Of a stretch of 64,000 nt of DNA, positions 18,111 to 30,599 are shown one piece after another. Source of the DNA: Pseudorasbora parva. Taxonomy: Eukaryota; Chordata; Actinopteri; Cypriniformes; Gobionidae. The stretch's first letter is position 1. Every line of letters starts with the position of its first letter. The position numbers and the translations under genes were made by a program. The stretch lies in NCBI RefSeq assembly GCF_024679245.1, contig NC_090178.1, positions 22,285,703-22,349,702 on the forward strand, written 5' to 3'. The notes below the pieces were generated by a model that worked only from the letters and a program-made list of their open reading frames with translations, was not told the DNA's origin and did no database searches.

Positions 18111-18465
18111 CAGTGTCCCCCTTCTCAATATATTTTTATGTGTTTTGAGTAACACGTTTTTGCAAATGTTAATATTTACATGTAAAACTGATATTTTTTT
18201 TGTTGACTGCATCTTTGCATTTCTAACTACTTGCAGAGATTTTTTTCTTTTTCTTGCAACTCTGCAGAAAGGAAGCCCTGCAGGAGTAGGGTTGGACTGG
18301 ACACCTCATAAAATGAGTGTGTGAAACTCAGCAAGAAAATATCTAGTTTAAAATGCGAAGCTGTAGTAAACAGGCAGTTATAATATCAGTTTTACATGTG
18401 AATATTAACATTTGCGCAAAAAAAAAGTAATTCAAAATTCATAGATTGAGAAGAGGGACTGTGTA
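18111..18465. repeat. Inverted-repeat element (~85-bp arms)
   Basis: The left arm at about 18111-18200 (CAGTGTCCCCCTTCTCAATA ... GTTAATATTTACATGTAAAA) is repeated in reverse complement at about 18380-18465 (TTTTACATGTGAATATTAAC ... TTGAGAAGAGGGACTGTG). A loop of about 180 bp separates the arms. It has no transposase; probably a MITE or foldback. Confidence 0.7.
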
Positions 18466-18615
18466 GGCATGGACGGCCTTTAAGGGTCTTCCCTAAGGGC
18501 CCCGGTCCTGGAACGAGATTTCTACTGGCCCTCCCACCCACAACCTACCCCTCACTCGTCACCCTGCAATTCGCAATAGTGCAGTGACCAGTACAGGGAG
18601 CCCAGTTTACCTTAA

Positions 18616-19014
18616 AGGGGGTCGCACACCGGACGCGGAGCTCGGCGGCGCTCGGCGGCGCGCCACGCAGCGTCTCAGGTATCGCACACCGGACGCGCAC
18701 ATTTTAAAAGGCTAAGTTTATTATACATTTCCCCAAAATATGTTTAGACTTTATTCAAGCTGTTGAACTCAGAATGTAAAACAAATGTGTCTTGTAGCAA
18801 AGGTTGAAATCAGTATACCTTAACGATAATATACTTTTAATATAAAGCCTTGAAATGGCGCTCTGTGGCGCGGCAGGATTTAGAACAACTTCCTGAGTCG
18901 CCGCGGACAGGCGCCGAATGCCGCCACCGGTGTGCGTACACTCATTGAAAACAATGTGTTCGAATTTTAAAGACGTGGCGCGCCGCCGAGCTCCGCGTCC
19001 GGTGTGCGACCCCC
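18616..19014. mobile_element. TTAA-flanked GC-rich MITE
   Basis: TTAA at 18612-18615 and 19015-19018. The ends share a ~40-bp inverted repeat beginning GGGGGTCGCACACCGGACGC and continuing GGAGCTCGGCGGCGC. The interior repeats CGCACACCGGACGCGCA once more near 18682. The element is 399 bp, has no ORF, and is much richer in GC at its ends than the flanks. Confidence 0.8.
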
Positions 19015-19042
19015 TTAACACTATTCACTGTGGATGATCCTT

Positions 19043-19915
19043 TTTTAAATGGTTAATTCACCTAGAAATGAAAATTCTTTCAAGAATGACCTACCATAAT
19101 GTCGTTTGACACCCGCAAGACCTCTGTTCATCTTCGGAACACAGTTTTATGGGCCGTACGGGCTCTTCTCCCGGAAGGGTGCGCGCACGTGACTAGAGCG
19201 AGAGAGGAAATGTAAACCCATAAACACTCTCAGCTGCAGCTCCAGTCGTCCGTGCTCACTTATGACGCGTACAATAGTCCATAAACCGAATCATGTCCTA
19301 ATAAACTGCCAGTAAAGACACACAAATGTTGACAGGCCACTAAATACAGTACATACCACAGAGATGGACGTCTTGCTGTTGCTGTTTCTCCTGTTCAATT
19401 TATTTCAGCCTCCGGATCTGATTCTGGATCATATCTGTATTAGCTGAATCTGATCGATAGCCATGGGTTTCTCCACGCTTGAGGACGTCGCCACTTTGTT
19501 CGCGATCGTCATTCTTTAGCTCCGCCCACACGATACGCCTCCAGCCGCTCGTTTTTTTCCGGAAAGACTCGGTACAGCCTATATTTCTTTTATAAATATA
19601 ATAAAACTAAAGATTTTCGGAGATATGAAGGATGCAATACTACTCTATAGGTACTCAAGATTGACATGAGATTGACTGAAACTGAGTGTTTCACCCCCCC
19701 TTTAAGATATTTTATATTTAGACAGAGAGCTATCTTTTCCTCCAGTGAATGTGTGTCCATGTCCAGAAAGGGAATAAAAACATCATCAAAGTAGTCCATA
19801 TGTGACATCAGTTGGTTAATTAGAATCTCTTGAAGGATCAAAAATACATTTTGGTCCAAAAATAACAAAAACTACGACTTTATTCAGCATTGTCTTCTCT
19901 TCCGTGTTTGTTTTC
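19043..19915. mobile_element. Partial copy of the 47.5-kb palindromic TTAA element, interrupted
   Basis: Left part 19043-19150 (GGTTAATTCACCTAGAAATG, CCTACCATAATGTCGTTT, GTTCATCTTCGGAACACAG) and right part 19702-19915 (AAGATATTTTATATTTAG, GTCCAGAAAGGGAATAAAAA, CATCATCAAAGTAGTCCATA) match adjacent segments of the element at 47484-48209. They are separated by a nested insertion of about 550 bp. The distal half is missing. Confidence 0.7.
19151..19701. mobile_element. Nested TTAA element (AGGGGGGGTGAAAC terminus)
   Basis: Sits exactly where the host element reads CACAGTTTAAGATAT elsewhere (47576-47591). The right boundary is CACCCCCCC|TTTAAGATAT, so on the minus strand the element starts AGGGGGGGTGAAACACTCAG directly after TTAA. 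The left TTAA has degraded (TTTA). The interior has the GTGGGCGGAGCTAAAGAAT-type sequence (complement, about 19510) that I recall from a very abundant zebrafish family. Confidence 0.65.
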
Positions 19916-20108
19916 AGATTAATATATATTTACTTATCACAAAATCTGAACGTCCTGCACCCATGGTGCCCATGCTGGGTTTAGGTCAGGCTGACTAATT
20001 GATTACAGAAAACTTGAAACAAATCATGTGACCAGCACACCAGGCTATGATAAAAGGATGAAAAGATTTGATGAAAACATCTTTCTTATGCCCCAAACAA
20101 GACACTAT

Positions 20109-20678
20109 GGCCCCGTTTACACGATCGCAAAACACAGATATTTCCCTGCTTTTTGGCCTGTCATTTACACAAAAACGCTGTTTTTATCCCAGAAAACTAT
20201 TATTTCTAAAAAAAAGCTCTGGCCAAAGTGGAGATTTCTGAAAACGGCGGTTATGTGTTGCCGTGTCAACTGGGAGAAACTGGGTTTAAGGTTCTCAAAC
20301 GTCACATTATGCGCCATGTCATGTGAGCGCCCTTAGAGTTAGTTTGATCGTGGATGCTGTTAAGGTGGAACCAATTTTTACTTTTGTGCAAACACTTTTG
20401 GCCTGTTCGCTGTCTGTCCACACAAAAGAACCTCGTGCCACGTCTGTTGTTTTGAAAGGAACAGGAAGTCGCTCGAGCTTTTCGTTGTTGTCGATTTTGA
20501 GGATTCTGATTGGCTTGCATGGCTTTATCCTTCTCCCTACACTGCCGCCCTTAGGCGCTCGACAGTGTATTTATGCGGGTTGATGTAAACGGCAACTTTT
20601 TTGAAAAAATGTGCACAATGTTATTTTTGAAAATGGAGATTTGTTTCTCTAAATACCTGGTTATGTGTAAATGCGGCC
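20109..20678. mobile_element. MITE with GGCC(C/G)CGTTTACAC-like ends
   Basis: Left end GGCCCCGTTTACAC and right end, on the other strand, GGCCGCATTTACAC form an imperfect 14-bp inverted repeat around 570 bp. Interior open frames are not protein-like. No convincing target duplication was found; hAT-type is the usual assignment of such ends in fish, stated as inference. Confidence 0.55.
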
Positions 20679-20679
20679 T

Positions 20680-22070
20680 AAAGAGTATATAACTCGTGGT
20701 TCACATTGCCTGTTTTAGGGTTAAAAATCAGATTATTTCGATTTGGGCTATATTTTGAAAGCCAATTTTCATTTTCCCAGACCCATGCACTGGCAAAATA
20801 AGGCTTAAAACAAGAACAAAATGGCAAGTAAATGGAAAAATAAACAAGAAATTTGATGTATCGCATACAGCTATTGTTCTAGACGTTAGACCTGAGATGT
20901 TTTTTTGTGTTGTTGTTTTTTAACCAGATAACAGGGCAAAAGCTACATGTGAATGTTTGCTTTTGTTCTCTAATTTTTGCTAAAGGGCAACTAGCCTTCC
21001 CCGTTTTTAGGTGATGATAATAATGGCATGTTTTTAGTGAATGTGTATAGAAGCGTTTCATCAGAACAGAAGGTTAATTCAGGATAATAAGGACATTGGG
21101 GACTATTCAAGAAGCGAACTGGCATAACACTTGATTAATACGGGCAAAGAGATGAAGTGATCTTGCAAATCACACCCAACAATTTACCCTTTTTGAGATT
21201 TGATAGGGGTGTGAATATGGTTAAAAGCAAAAGAAATGCCAAAACAGAGCTGTCAGTGTGACGGTGTGGAGAATGGGATAGAGGGACTATGGGCTAGCTG
21301 AATGAAATACACAACTTTAACAAGTTCCAGAGGTGTGAATTAAGTACACACTGATGGCTCTTAAACTGTGTAATTGCTAATTGGCTCATTACTGTTCTCT
21401 AATGGTTAATTGTGTTGTTGCGGATGGCCAGCTATCGTTCAGATTCCCATGAGAAGGATAAAGGGGATATATGATTATAATGACTCACTGAGGTAGCAGA
21501 GAGTTTATAGCTATTGTGAGTGTGACTGTGACTGTGATCACGTGTGCTTGATAAAATGATGCTGTCAAGCCCATGAAGAAAACACCTATTCTGACTGATT
21601 TCTGAGAGACTGATCAAGCACACAGTTCTGAATAAAGATTTTAATCAAATTTTTAATTTAATTATTTTTATATTAAAGATTTGATTACTCTAAGCTTTGA
21701 TTATAAAACAAAGATTTGTTTATTCCTCCTCCCCCCCCCACACACACACACCCACTTTTTGTTGTCCTCTGCATCATCAACCAATGTGAAATGTGACCAT
21801 ATTAAGTATAACGTTGGTCCTGCTATAAATCATAACTACTCCATGATTTAGGCCAAAAAATAAAAATGCCTTGGGAAGTTTAAAGACTGAACTAAAATTA
21901 CTAAAGCTAAAACTGAAATAGTAAGAACACAAAAAAAAAAGCACATAACTAAAACTGAAAGAAAAATAATTTCAAAATCTTGAATTATAAATAAATAAAT
22001 ATAAATAATAATAATAATAAATAAATAATAAATAAAAACACTAACAAAATGGCTCATTAAAAAAATATTG
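20680..22070. other. Intergenic, AT-rich, no gene
   Basis: Contains (ATA)n/(AAT)n low-complexity sequence at about 21985-22040 and a short C/CA tract near 21730. No other structure was recognised. Confidence 0.45.
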
Positions 22071-22074
22071 TAAC

Positions 22075-22580
22075 TTTAACTGTAAAAGACTGTAAAAAGG
22101 AGACAGTAAAAACCTGTTAATTGGTTAATAGTAAGTTCATTTGGAGAAAAAAACTGTAATAGATCTAACCGTACATTTTGTGTACCTTGTAGTATCAACT
22201 TAAAACTTACTGTAAAACATAAACTGACATTCCCACAATTCCCTGTGTGACACTTTGATGGTTTTTAATTGCAATAATGTTTAATTATGTTTAAGTGTTT
22301 TAGTGTTCTTAGTGTTAAAAGTACTAGTGTTAGTGTTAAAAGTACTAAACAGATTTTAGTAGCATTGTGGCCTTGCTAATTCAGCAGAAAGGGGCTGTTG
22401 GATATACCGGTTTGGAAAGTTTTTTCTTTTTCTTTTTTTTCCCATAAATTGCAGTTTTAAATAGTCAAACTTACAGGTTGTTCTGTAAATATGTTTAAAA
22501 AAATGTGTACAGTATTATTCTGGCAACCACAGCCACCAGTTTTATTTTGTAAAAACACTTTTTTTAGTGTCACTGGTCTA
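22075..22580. mobile_element. Probable CACTA/EnSpm-type remnant
   Basis: Repeated ACTGTAAAA motifs, the AATTCCCTGTGTGACAC segment and ATTCTGGCAACCACAGCC...CCAGTTTTATTTTGTAAAAAC near 22518-22555 are hallmarks I recall from abundant zebrafish non-autonomous EnSpm copies. It ends near TTTTTTTAGTGTCACT. It carries no transposase, and the ends are not firmly placed. Confidence 0.45.
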
Positions 22581-23207
22581 AAATGTATATATATTTTTCA
22601 CTGTCTGCTGTCTTTAATGTCACAGCTCAAAACAACCTGACTACAGTACTGAAGACCCTTGAGTCCCAATACCCGTCGCCCTGTGCCAGCCTAGCAACTA
22701 CCATTAAGAAGAATGGGAATGCTTTGACTGAACGGGAGAGCGGGAAAGAAGAGGGTGAGAAAGAGAAAAAGAAGATAGGAAGAAATCTGAGGGAGGAAAA
22801 GGCAAACAGCCAAAGGAAACCAGATTGAGTCAGTCCCCCCAGTACATCACAACCTGAAGCCATTTCTTAATCTTTCCTTTCTCGCTCCCCCCCTGTTGCT
22901 CGCACGCCAGCTGTGTCTATGCGAGTGTTGAGGGCCGATGTTGTCAGCTGTCAGTTACAATATTGATGCTGATTGGGCTCAGCTCCGGACGCTGAGCTCA
23001 TAAAACCGGTCTCAGGAGGTGTGTGTGTGCGCGTGTGTGTACCTGAAGGTGTGAGGGTATCTCCTGGGTGATTTTCACTAACTTAACCTGCAGTAGGGCT
23101 GTAATTAACTGGGGCTAATTATTGGCAGGCAGGGGTTAGGATGCTTATGAGAGATCCCTGTGCTGCCTGTGCAGATAATCACAGCTTAGGGGCCTGTCAG
23201 AAGGTAA

Positions 23208-23340
<133 letters not shown>

Positions 23341-23934
23341 ACTGGGAAAGCAGCATTGATGGATTCAGGTAAGCCTATAGCCCCATCTAGTGAGATTCAG
23401 GATTTGAATTCAGCAGTTCTACAGGCATCCTTTTCACATTCAGGAAATGATACATATGCTACGGCGGTATTTTAGTATGAAAGTGGACTGCTAATGTGCT
23501 AACAATTGTAAATATCGTAATTTATTTTCTCAATGCCTGTAATGAATCTGACAGCAAACAGCAGCTGTTAAGCTGAATTGATTTCATCTCTTAATCATCA
23601 TTCCCCCATTTCCTGTCATTCGAACAGACGCATAACATATTCAATTAGCAACTGAACCCCAGCCAGCAATCTATATCAGACGGAGGAGAGGCGAGAAAGG
23701 AAGGTGCTGGAAGGGGAGAACACATGGGAAATCACTGCGCGCCACGGCACTGCAAACATCTGTACATGATCCACAGAGGAGCTGCTGATACTGAGGGTCA
23801 ATAGAGAGGGGTCTAACAGGACAAAGACACTTGGATGTGTCATTTCCTCTCATAATCCCATTCCTCACACTTTTTGTCCCATATTTTTTAATACTGAATC
23901 TGTTAGTCTGTTAAGCGGGGATAATTAAGTCTTT

Positions 23935-24080
23935 TGTGCTCACCAAGGCTGCATTTTAAGTGTTTTCTCTTTGAATATTTTTTTTTAAATGTAATTTATT
24001 CCATCCTGTGATGGCAAAGCTGACTTTCCAATAGCCGTTCCTGCAGTCTTGATCCTTCAGAAATCATTCTAATATGCCTA
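23935..24080 (-). repeat. AT-rich cyprinid interspersed repeat, minus copy
   Basis: GCTCACCAAGGCTGCATTTT, then TGATGGCAAAGCTGA, then CTTCAGAAATCATTCTAATA is the reverse complement of the family seen at 49893-50280 and 59935-60240 (AGAATGATTTCTGAAGGATC ... GGCAGCCTTG-like end). Confidence 0.6.
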
Positions 24081-24129
24081 ATATGGGGATGCTCGAGAAA
24101 CATTTCTTATTATCAGTGTTGAAAATGTT

Positions 24130-24637
<508 letters not shown>

Positions 24638-24644
24638 TTAAAAA

Positions 24645-25060
24645 AAATAAATTTATAATTTTATTAGACAGGGATGCATTAAATGATTAATATAATATAA
24701 TAAATGATTAATATAATAATAATAATGATGACGAATCATTAAATTATTAATATAATATAATAATAATTTGTTTGTTGAACTTTCTATTCATCAAAGCATC
24801 CTAAAAGCATCAGTTTCCACAAAATATAGTAAACACCATTGATCAACATAATAAGAACCATATTAATAATTGAGCTGCAAATAGAAATCTGAAGTATCGT
24901 GACATTGAATGCTCAAATAATATACATTTAAAAGATATTAAAATAGATAACACTTATTTTAAATTGTAATATTATTTCACAATAGTACTGTTTAATTGTA
25001 TGTTAGATCAAATGCTTGGTGCACAGTGACTCCTTTCAAAAATTGTTTTTTTTGTTTTTT
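24645..25060 (+). repeat. AT-rich cyprinid interspersed repeat, plus copy
   Basis: GGGATGCATTAAATGATTAA, CTTTCTATTCATCAAAGCAT, CAGTTTCCACAAAATA and TTTTAAATTGTAATATTATT with CACAATAGTACTG follow the order of a common zebrafish repeat. The interior is expanded with ATA/AAT triplets. Confidence 0.55.
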
Positions 25061-25995
25061 ACGCAAGTATTCCAAACTTTTGATTGGTGCTGTATACTAG
25101 CAGATTTGTAATTTACAACCATGACTTCTTTTTCTTCACTAAGATAACGAGAGAGATACCGCAAGAAATCTATATAAAGATGTTTTGTTGTACAGGATGC
25201 ATATCCACAATGGAGCTTTGTACAGTGTGCATTTATTAATTAAGAGTTATTATGTAGTGTATTATGTATTCATCACATTTTATATGTACCAATTACAACA
25301 GGAACTGCAGGTTATTTTCATATCTACATCAATTACATTAACAAACACTCTGACAGTAGATTATTTATGCACGCGTGTGCAACTGTTTGTGTGTGCAAGC
25401 AAAGAAATCATGATAATGATAACCTCATTAGTGTCTGTGATTACAGTAATGATGTTAGTACACAAATGCACTGGTCTCTCATTAGGAGAATCTGTCCACG
25501 GGGCAGAGCAGGGGGGGTAGTGTCTAGAACCTAATTCATCAAATCCACATGGAGACACACACAGAATGCAGTTTAAGTGCATGCTGGCTGCGTACTATCC
25601 ATACAGCAAAAGGTGATGCACTTTTGGTCATGTGCAGTGACAAACAGTAACGGTTAAAAAAAGAAGAAAAAAAAGGTAAAGTTATGGTATTGACATTATT
25701 TGAAGTTTTTGTGTGGTCCAAATGGATGGGTCTCAGTTTCTTAAAAGTAACGTTATCTGAGAATGACTGAGGGTATGGTTTAACTCACGTAGGCAAGATC
25801 AAACTGAGCATCAGAACGGGGAAAACATTTGAAACACATGGTATGGTTGTTGGTGCCAGACAGGCTAGTCTGAGTATTTCAGAAACTGCTGATCTACTGG
25901 GATTTTTAGCAGTTGTGTGTGAAAATCCCTTGCTGATTCCAGAGGTCAGTGGAGAACGGCCAGACTGGTTTGAGCTGATAGAAAGGCAACAGTAA

Positions 25996-26595
25996 ATAAT
26001 CTAGCAGCCGGTGTGTGCAGTGCAGCTAACGTTACTCCTGCAGTGTGTGACAGCTGCTGCTGCTCAGTTGTTCTTTACGTTAGTTTAGGATTCCTTCGTT
26101 GTTGACCGTTCAGGACCGCAGTGAAGTTATTTTTAAGTAGGATAGAGTAAGAAGACACCTGAAACTAACTTCACCGCGATCAGTTCAGGTCAGTTTCTAC
26201 CGGGAGCGAGTGAGTCGAGGCGAGCTGACATTTGGGACCTAACGTTACTAATGTCACTGAAATATACCAAACTAAATCAGCTTTATTAATATATAGACGT
26301 ATAAATGAGATAAAGACAATATTTCATGTTACATACCTGAGATGTGTTCCTTCTTCCAAAGATGAATGCTTCTGATACCGTTGGCGGGTGGCGCGCGCCT
26401 ATTTTCAAAATTCAAACAGCCGCGATCCCCCAATGCTATGCGCGGTGGCTGTAAAATAACGCTTCTACAGTGCATTTACAATAATATTACAGGACTGTCC
26501 ATACATTTCCCATCATGCATTTGTATTTACAGCAAAAATACGAATACAATACGTTGTTGTAAAATTTATTGTAAAATTACATCAATTGCTAACAG
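25996..26595. mobile_element. Insertion inside the Tc1 fossil, CACTGTTAG right end
   Basis: It separates TTGAGCTGATAGAAAGGCAA from CTCAAATAACCACTCG, which are contiguous in intact copies of the host. The right end, on the minus strand, begins CACTGTTAGCAATTGATG, as in CACTA/EnSpm elements. The left end shows no matching terminus and may be truncated. GTAA or TAA could be the duplicated target. It carries no transposase. Confidence 0.5.
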
Positions 26596-26962
26596 TGTAA
26601 CTCAAATAACCACTCGTTACAACCAAAGTCTGCTGAAGAGAATGTCTGAACGCACAGCACACTGAACCTTGAAGCAGATGGGCTATAGCAGCAGAAGACA
26701 CGCTGTACAGGAAAATGAGGAAACAATTCACACGGGCTCTCCAAAGTTGGACAATAGAAGATTGGAAAAACGGTCTGAAGAGTATTGATTCCTGCTGTAA
26801 AATTCACAGAGAGTTAGAATTTGACAAAACAACATGAAAGCATGGATCCATCCTACCTTGTATCAACGGTTCTGGCTAGTGCTGGTGTAATGGTGCAGGG
26901 GGTATTTTATTGGCACACTTTGGACCCTTAGTACCAATTGAGCATTGTTTCACAAGTTTGTT

Positions 26963-27232
26963 TACCCATATAATTTTTAAGCTATTAAGGTTAAATGTAT
27001 TTGGCTTAATTGCTTTCGATAGCTTGAGGAAGCGGCTTCCCCCAGTGGGACCACTAACACTTGGAAGATGAGTCTAGTAGCAATGCCTAAAATATGTTGG
27101 TGGAGTTGGGGAGGTAAAGGGATGCCAAAACAGATGATGCCAGAGCAAGGTGAGTGGCTGCAAATATGCTCTAACAGTTAATTGAAAGGTTAGATGGGTT
27201 CACTCCTCCCAAAATTACATTCAGGAACTTCA
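26963..27232. mobile_element. Second insertion in the Tc1 fossil, unidentified
   Basis: About 270 bp interrupts the transposase frame between GTACCAATTGAGCATTG and AGCCATAGCCTACCTG. It contains GAAGCGGCTTCCCCCAGTGG and GGTGGAGTTGGGGAGG. No terminal repeats were recognised; it could also be unequal decay rather than insertion. Confidence 0.35.
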
Positions 27233-27759
27233 CTTAAAAGCCATAGCCTACCTGAATATTGTTGCTGACCATGTCCATCCCTTGTCTACCATCTTCTGAT
27301 GGCTACTTCCAGCAGGATCACGCACCATGTGTCACAAAGCTCAAATAATCTCAAATTGGTTTCTTGAACATGACAGTGTGTTCACTATAGGCCTAATACT
27401 CAAATACCTACTCAAATGGCCTCCACAATAACCAGATGTTATCATCTTTATGTATTTATAAAACGATTTTCCACCAGGAAGAAACCAAGAGGAACCAGTT
27501 GAAGTATGCACCACGGCATGTATTTGTCATGTAGGCTAATGCATTGTGACACATGAATTGAGATGTGATTGAGTGTGTATACCTTTAGACAGACTAATCA
27601 CCCAGACAAAGCATTTTGTCAAAAAAACACATCAGCAAACATAGCCTGGGTTTAAAAAAGTGAAACATTAAAGTGTACGAAAAAATCCGTATTAGATATG
27701 TTGGAGGAGACTATGGAGACTCTTTTTTTTTCTTTCCCATCCTCCCTCGTCATCCATTC

Positions 27760-28260
27760 TGAGGGCAGCCGGAATGATTGACAGCCCCAGCCGTGAACTA
27801 AGCCTACGTCGGTTAGCGATATGGCCTCCACGGGTTACCATGGTAAACGACCAAGATTGGTGCTAAACTGGGTAGTTTGATTGAGTTAGCGCTAATTCAC
27901 GTTTAATGACGCTATTGATTGGAACACACGGGTGTTTGTGTTCTAACAGCCTCTGTCAAACCAATCAGATTAGCTGAGTACACCTGTACAACCGCGGAAA
28001 CAAATAGCGCAAAGCAAACAGATTGACGGGACCAGCTCGTATAGCGAGAGAAAAGCTGCGATCGCTCCAGGATCAAATAGCAATCAAGCGGCAGTCAGAC
28101 AAAGCGGAGATATCTGTGACCGGACTCCAAATGAGCCCGAGAGACAACAAGAGGAACAGAAAGCTCACAAGTGCTCGCCCTCGATCTCTATTTGCTCAAA
28201 CTAAGAATTGAAGATCACTCGTCGCGGTGCTCGCACACACATAAGGCTCAATCTATCACC
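27760..28260. promoter_or_regulatory. Candidate conserved noncoding / regulatory block
   Basis: Repeat-free, high-complexity sequence. It includes a CCATGGTAA palindrome region at about 27837, GTTAGCGCTAATTCACG, AACCGCGGAAACAAATAG and several ATTGA/TAATC motifs. An open frame at 28023-28211 is short and matches nothing I know. It could be an enhancer or a lost promoter; assignment is inference. Confidence 0.25.
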
Positions 28261-29054
28261 ACAACACACTCCCTTGGGAGAATGAACATATCCGACCATC
28301 ACCAGATTAATGGGTTAACACCAGGCACGTGCCCATAATGTGCTCCCGGGGACGCGGAGATTAGGCCAGTCCCGTCTTCAGTGGGCAACAGACGTCTATC
28401 GATCCTTCTCTGTGTGTGTGCGTGTCTGTTCTGTGTACTAGACTCAAAGCGAGGGAAAGAGTGATGGGTATGTCACCAGTGCTTGCTCTGCTGACAGTAC
28501 GTAAAGACTGTTGACAAGTTAAGATGAAGCCTCACACACAGGCTCTCTCAGGAATAATAGGGCCCTTTTTCTTTCTGCCAATAACCATGACGTGTTTTGG
28601 GGTGTGTGCACGTACACTCAAATAATAGTAAAATATAGTACAATAGGCGGTAGGCTAATGGGCCTAGGCCTATAAGAATAAAAGCAAAACCTGAGGTGAA
28701 AACCAAAACCATTTCATGGTGTGATGTGAATCTGGTTATTATGAATGTTGAGTAGGCCTTACATTCACCTTAAAAAATAATATTTCACTTCAAAATTATT
28801 TGAATAATTTTGCTTATTAAATTAACATTTGTATTCTGGCAAACTTTTAGGAACACATATCAATGCAGCTTTTCATTTGAAATATGATATTTTAAGTCAA
28901 ATCAACAAGCACAGCAAGTAGCCTAACTCTTGCAGTTAATGCATTTTGACACAGAAACCTCTCCCAAAACATGCATTAGCCTACAGCATTAATAATTATG
29001 GTTATTTTGTTTTATACATTATATTTTTGCTGTTTATTCAAATATATATATTTC
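28261..29054. other. Intergenic, nothing recognised
   Basis: Mixed-complexity sequence, increasingly AT-rich after 28650, with no coding, RNA or terminal-repeat signal found by eye. Confidence 0.4.
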
Positions 29055-29058
29055 TTAA

Positions 29059-29708
29059 AGGTGACTATGTAGTATTTTTACAGTAAAATATCCAAAAACC
29101 ACTAGGCCAGTGTTATATATTTTGTTCAGTGGGTTCTAACAATATCCCAAATGTTTCCAAACTTTTTGTAAATTTTTAGAAAATTGCAATTTTAACCAAG
29201 GAGCCGGGACATCTGAGGAAGTCGCCTGTCAATTGTCATATTTGAGTTACCCTCGGATTCCGGTTTTATTTGTCAGAAATGCTTTACTCTTAGCAGTGTG
29301 AACAAGTATCAAAGCAGCCGCTGAGCGAACGCAAAGAGTAACGTCATAACATCATTTTCAACACACTTCAATATATCTAATATGATAAACAGAGCTGCAT
29401 TACCTCATACTCATGACCGGAAAAGTGGAAATGGCGCCAGTGACTGTGTCCCATCATAATAAAAGTTCCGTTGCTCGCAAGCCGTGTGTTTGCGCAACAA
29501 TCGCTCCAGCGGCCTTTCTCAGCTCCACAACACTCGGTCCTGCTCTGCTTCATACTACAGTAACATTAATAATCACATCCATGAACATGATTTCTGCTAT
29601 GAGGTGAAGAAGACCACATGTCCCAAGATTCTGCACTCAAACTTGCAAACTACACCTTTGTTTTGAATAGGCGCCCTCTAGCGGATGGAAAAATGACATA
29701 GTGCAGCT
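29059..29708. mobile_element. TTAA-flanked element (AGGTGACTATGTAG)
   Basis: TTAA at 29055-29058 and 29709-29712. The left end is AGGTGACTATGTAGTATTTTT; the right end on the other strand is AGCTGCACTATGTCATTTTTC, an imperfect inverted repeat. The interior includes GGCGCCCTCTAGCGG and CATCATAATAAAAGTTCC. It has no transposase. Confidence 0.65.
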
Positions 29709-29861
29709 TTAACATATAAAATATATATTTTTATTTTATGATGTCATTGATTTCTAAATGCATGTCATTGATCTTACTGTGGTATTCATCTATGCGTGTT
29801 TCATTACAAAATTACTTTTTTTAACCAAAATATAATATTCTCTTTCAGAGAAACAACAGAC

Positions 29862-30415
29862 TAGCCTGACAAGCCAGACCCACATCAAGATGTTTGGTCT
29901 GGAAACTCACCATAGACAGGGCTCAGTCCGAGGGGCGGGATAAACGTTTGTCTTTCAAACTCCCTCTGCACGCGATAGGATAGCGGTACACCAACCGGAG
30001 CAACGACGGTGAAGGGGAGCTCACTGACTGATTAAACATTCGCCGTATCCGGTCGGCTAAACTCCGAACACATCTTCCCTTTTTAAGAATGTCTTCAGTG
30101 CCGTGCTTTGTTCTTTTCTCAGAGGAAAGCTTAACTCCAAGTCTTCCGGAGGCGCAGGCAGAGCTGATTCGTAAGGCCGCCGCAGTTCGCCAGTTTCTTT
30201 GTTTACTAGAAGACTGTGTTACTAGAAGCACGCAAACGCAACTCGGCCGTCGTCATTATGGCCCCGCCCGCCGACTCTATAGCCTACCTACACGATGTGA
30301 TTGGCCCGTCCAGATTCTGAGGAATACAGCTCAGATAGGAATTGAGAGTTGCTAGACCACACTTGCGGGCAAATTAAATTTGCTGCCGCTAGGGTGCGTC
30401 TAGATTTCTAGGCTA
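29862..30415 (-). mobile_element. TAGCCT...AGGCTA element with 9-bp target duplication and helicase fragment
   Basis: The 9-bp direct repeat ACAACAGAC flanks it at 29853-29861 and 30416-30424. The ends are TAGCCT and AGGCTA. It is about 90% similar by eye to 57460-57987 over most of its 554 bp. On the minus strand it encodes a broken stretch LSSEKRTKHGTEDILKKGRC, related to the helicase-like peptide in the 57.5-kb copy. No transposase. Confidence 0.8.
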
Positions 30416-30599
30416 ACAACAGACTTCACTCTGGTGACAACGGTGGACTTCTCCAATCCTTTAGTTCCTTAAACTCCGGCAATTTCTTACCATCGTCCGC
30501 AAGCTCGCATTCAGATCTGCCTCCATCCAATCAATAACCGATGAATCGAACCATAATTTTTTACTCAGATGTACGTCGCAATACTGAAGAAAAGATCTG

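Larger units (their letters stand above)
25785..27440 (+). mobile_element. Fossil Tc1-type transposon with two later insertions
   Basis: Three collinear pieces match a fish Tc1 transposase gene that I know. 25785-25995: GGTGCCAGACAGGCTAGTCT, TCAGAAACTGCTGAT and GGCCAGACTGGTTTGAGCTG. 26596-26960: TCAAATAACCACTCGTTACA, GATGGGCTATAGCAGCAGAA, GTGTAATGGTGCAGG and GGCACACTTTGGACCC. 27230-27430: GCCTACCTGAATATTGTTGC, GATGGCTACTTCCAGCAGGA and ACCATGTGTCACAAAGC. It has many stops and frameshifts, and no intact terminal repeats were located. Confidence 0.7.

Noticed and set aside
22583..22828. 81-codon frame with a Lys/Glu-rich tail
   Set aside because: No recognisable homologue, no splice context, and compositional bias explains the charged tail.
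28023..28211. 62-codon frame MTGPARIAREKLRSLQDQ...
   Set aside because: Short, no family recognised, lies in a possible noncoding conserved block; nothing supports expression.
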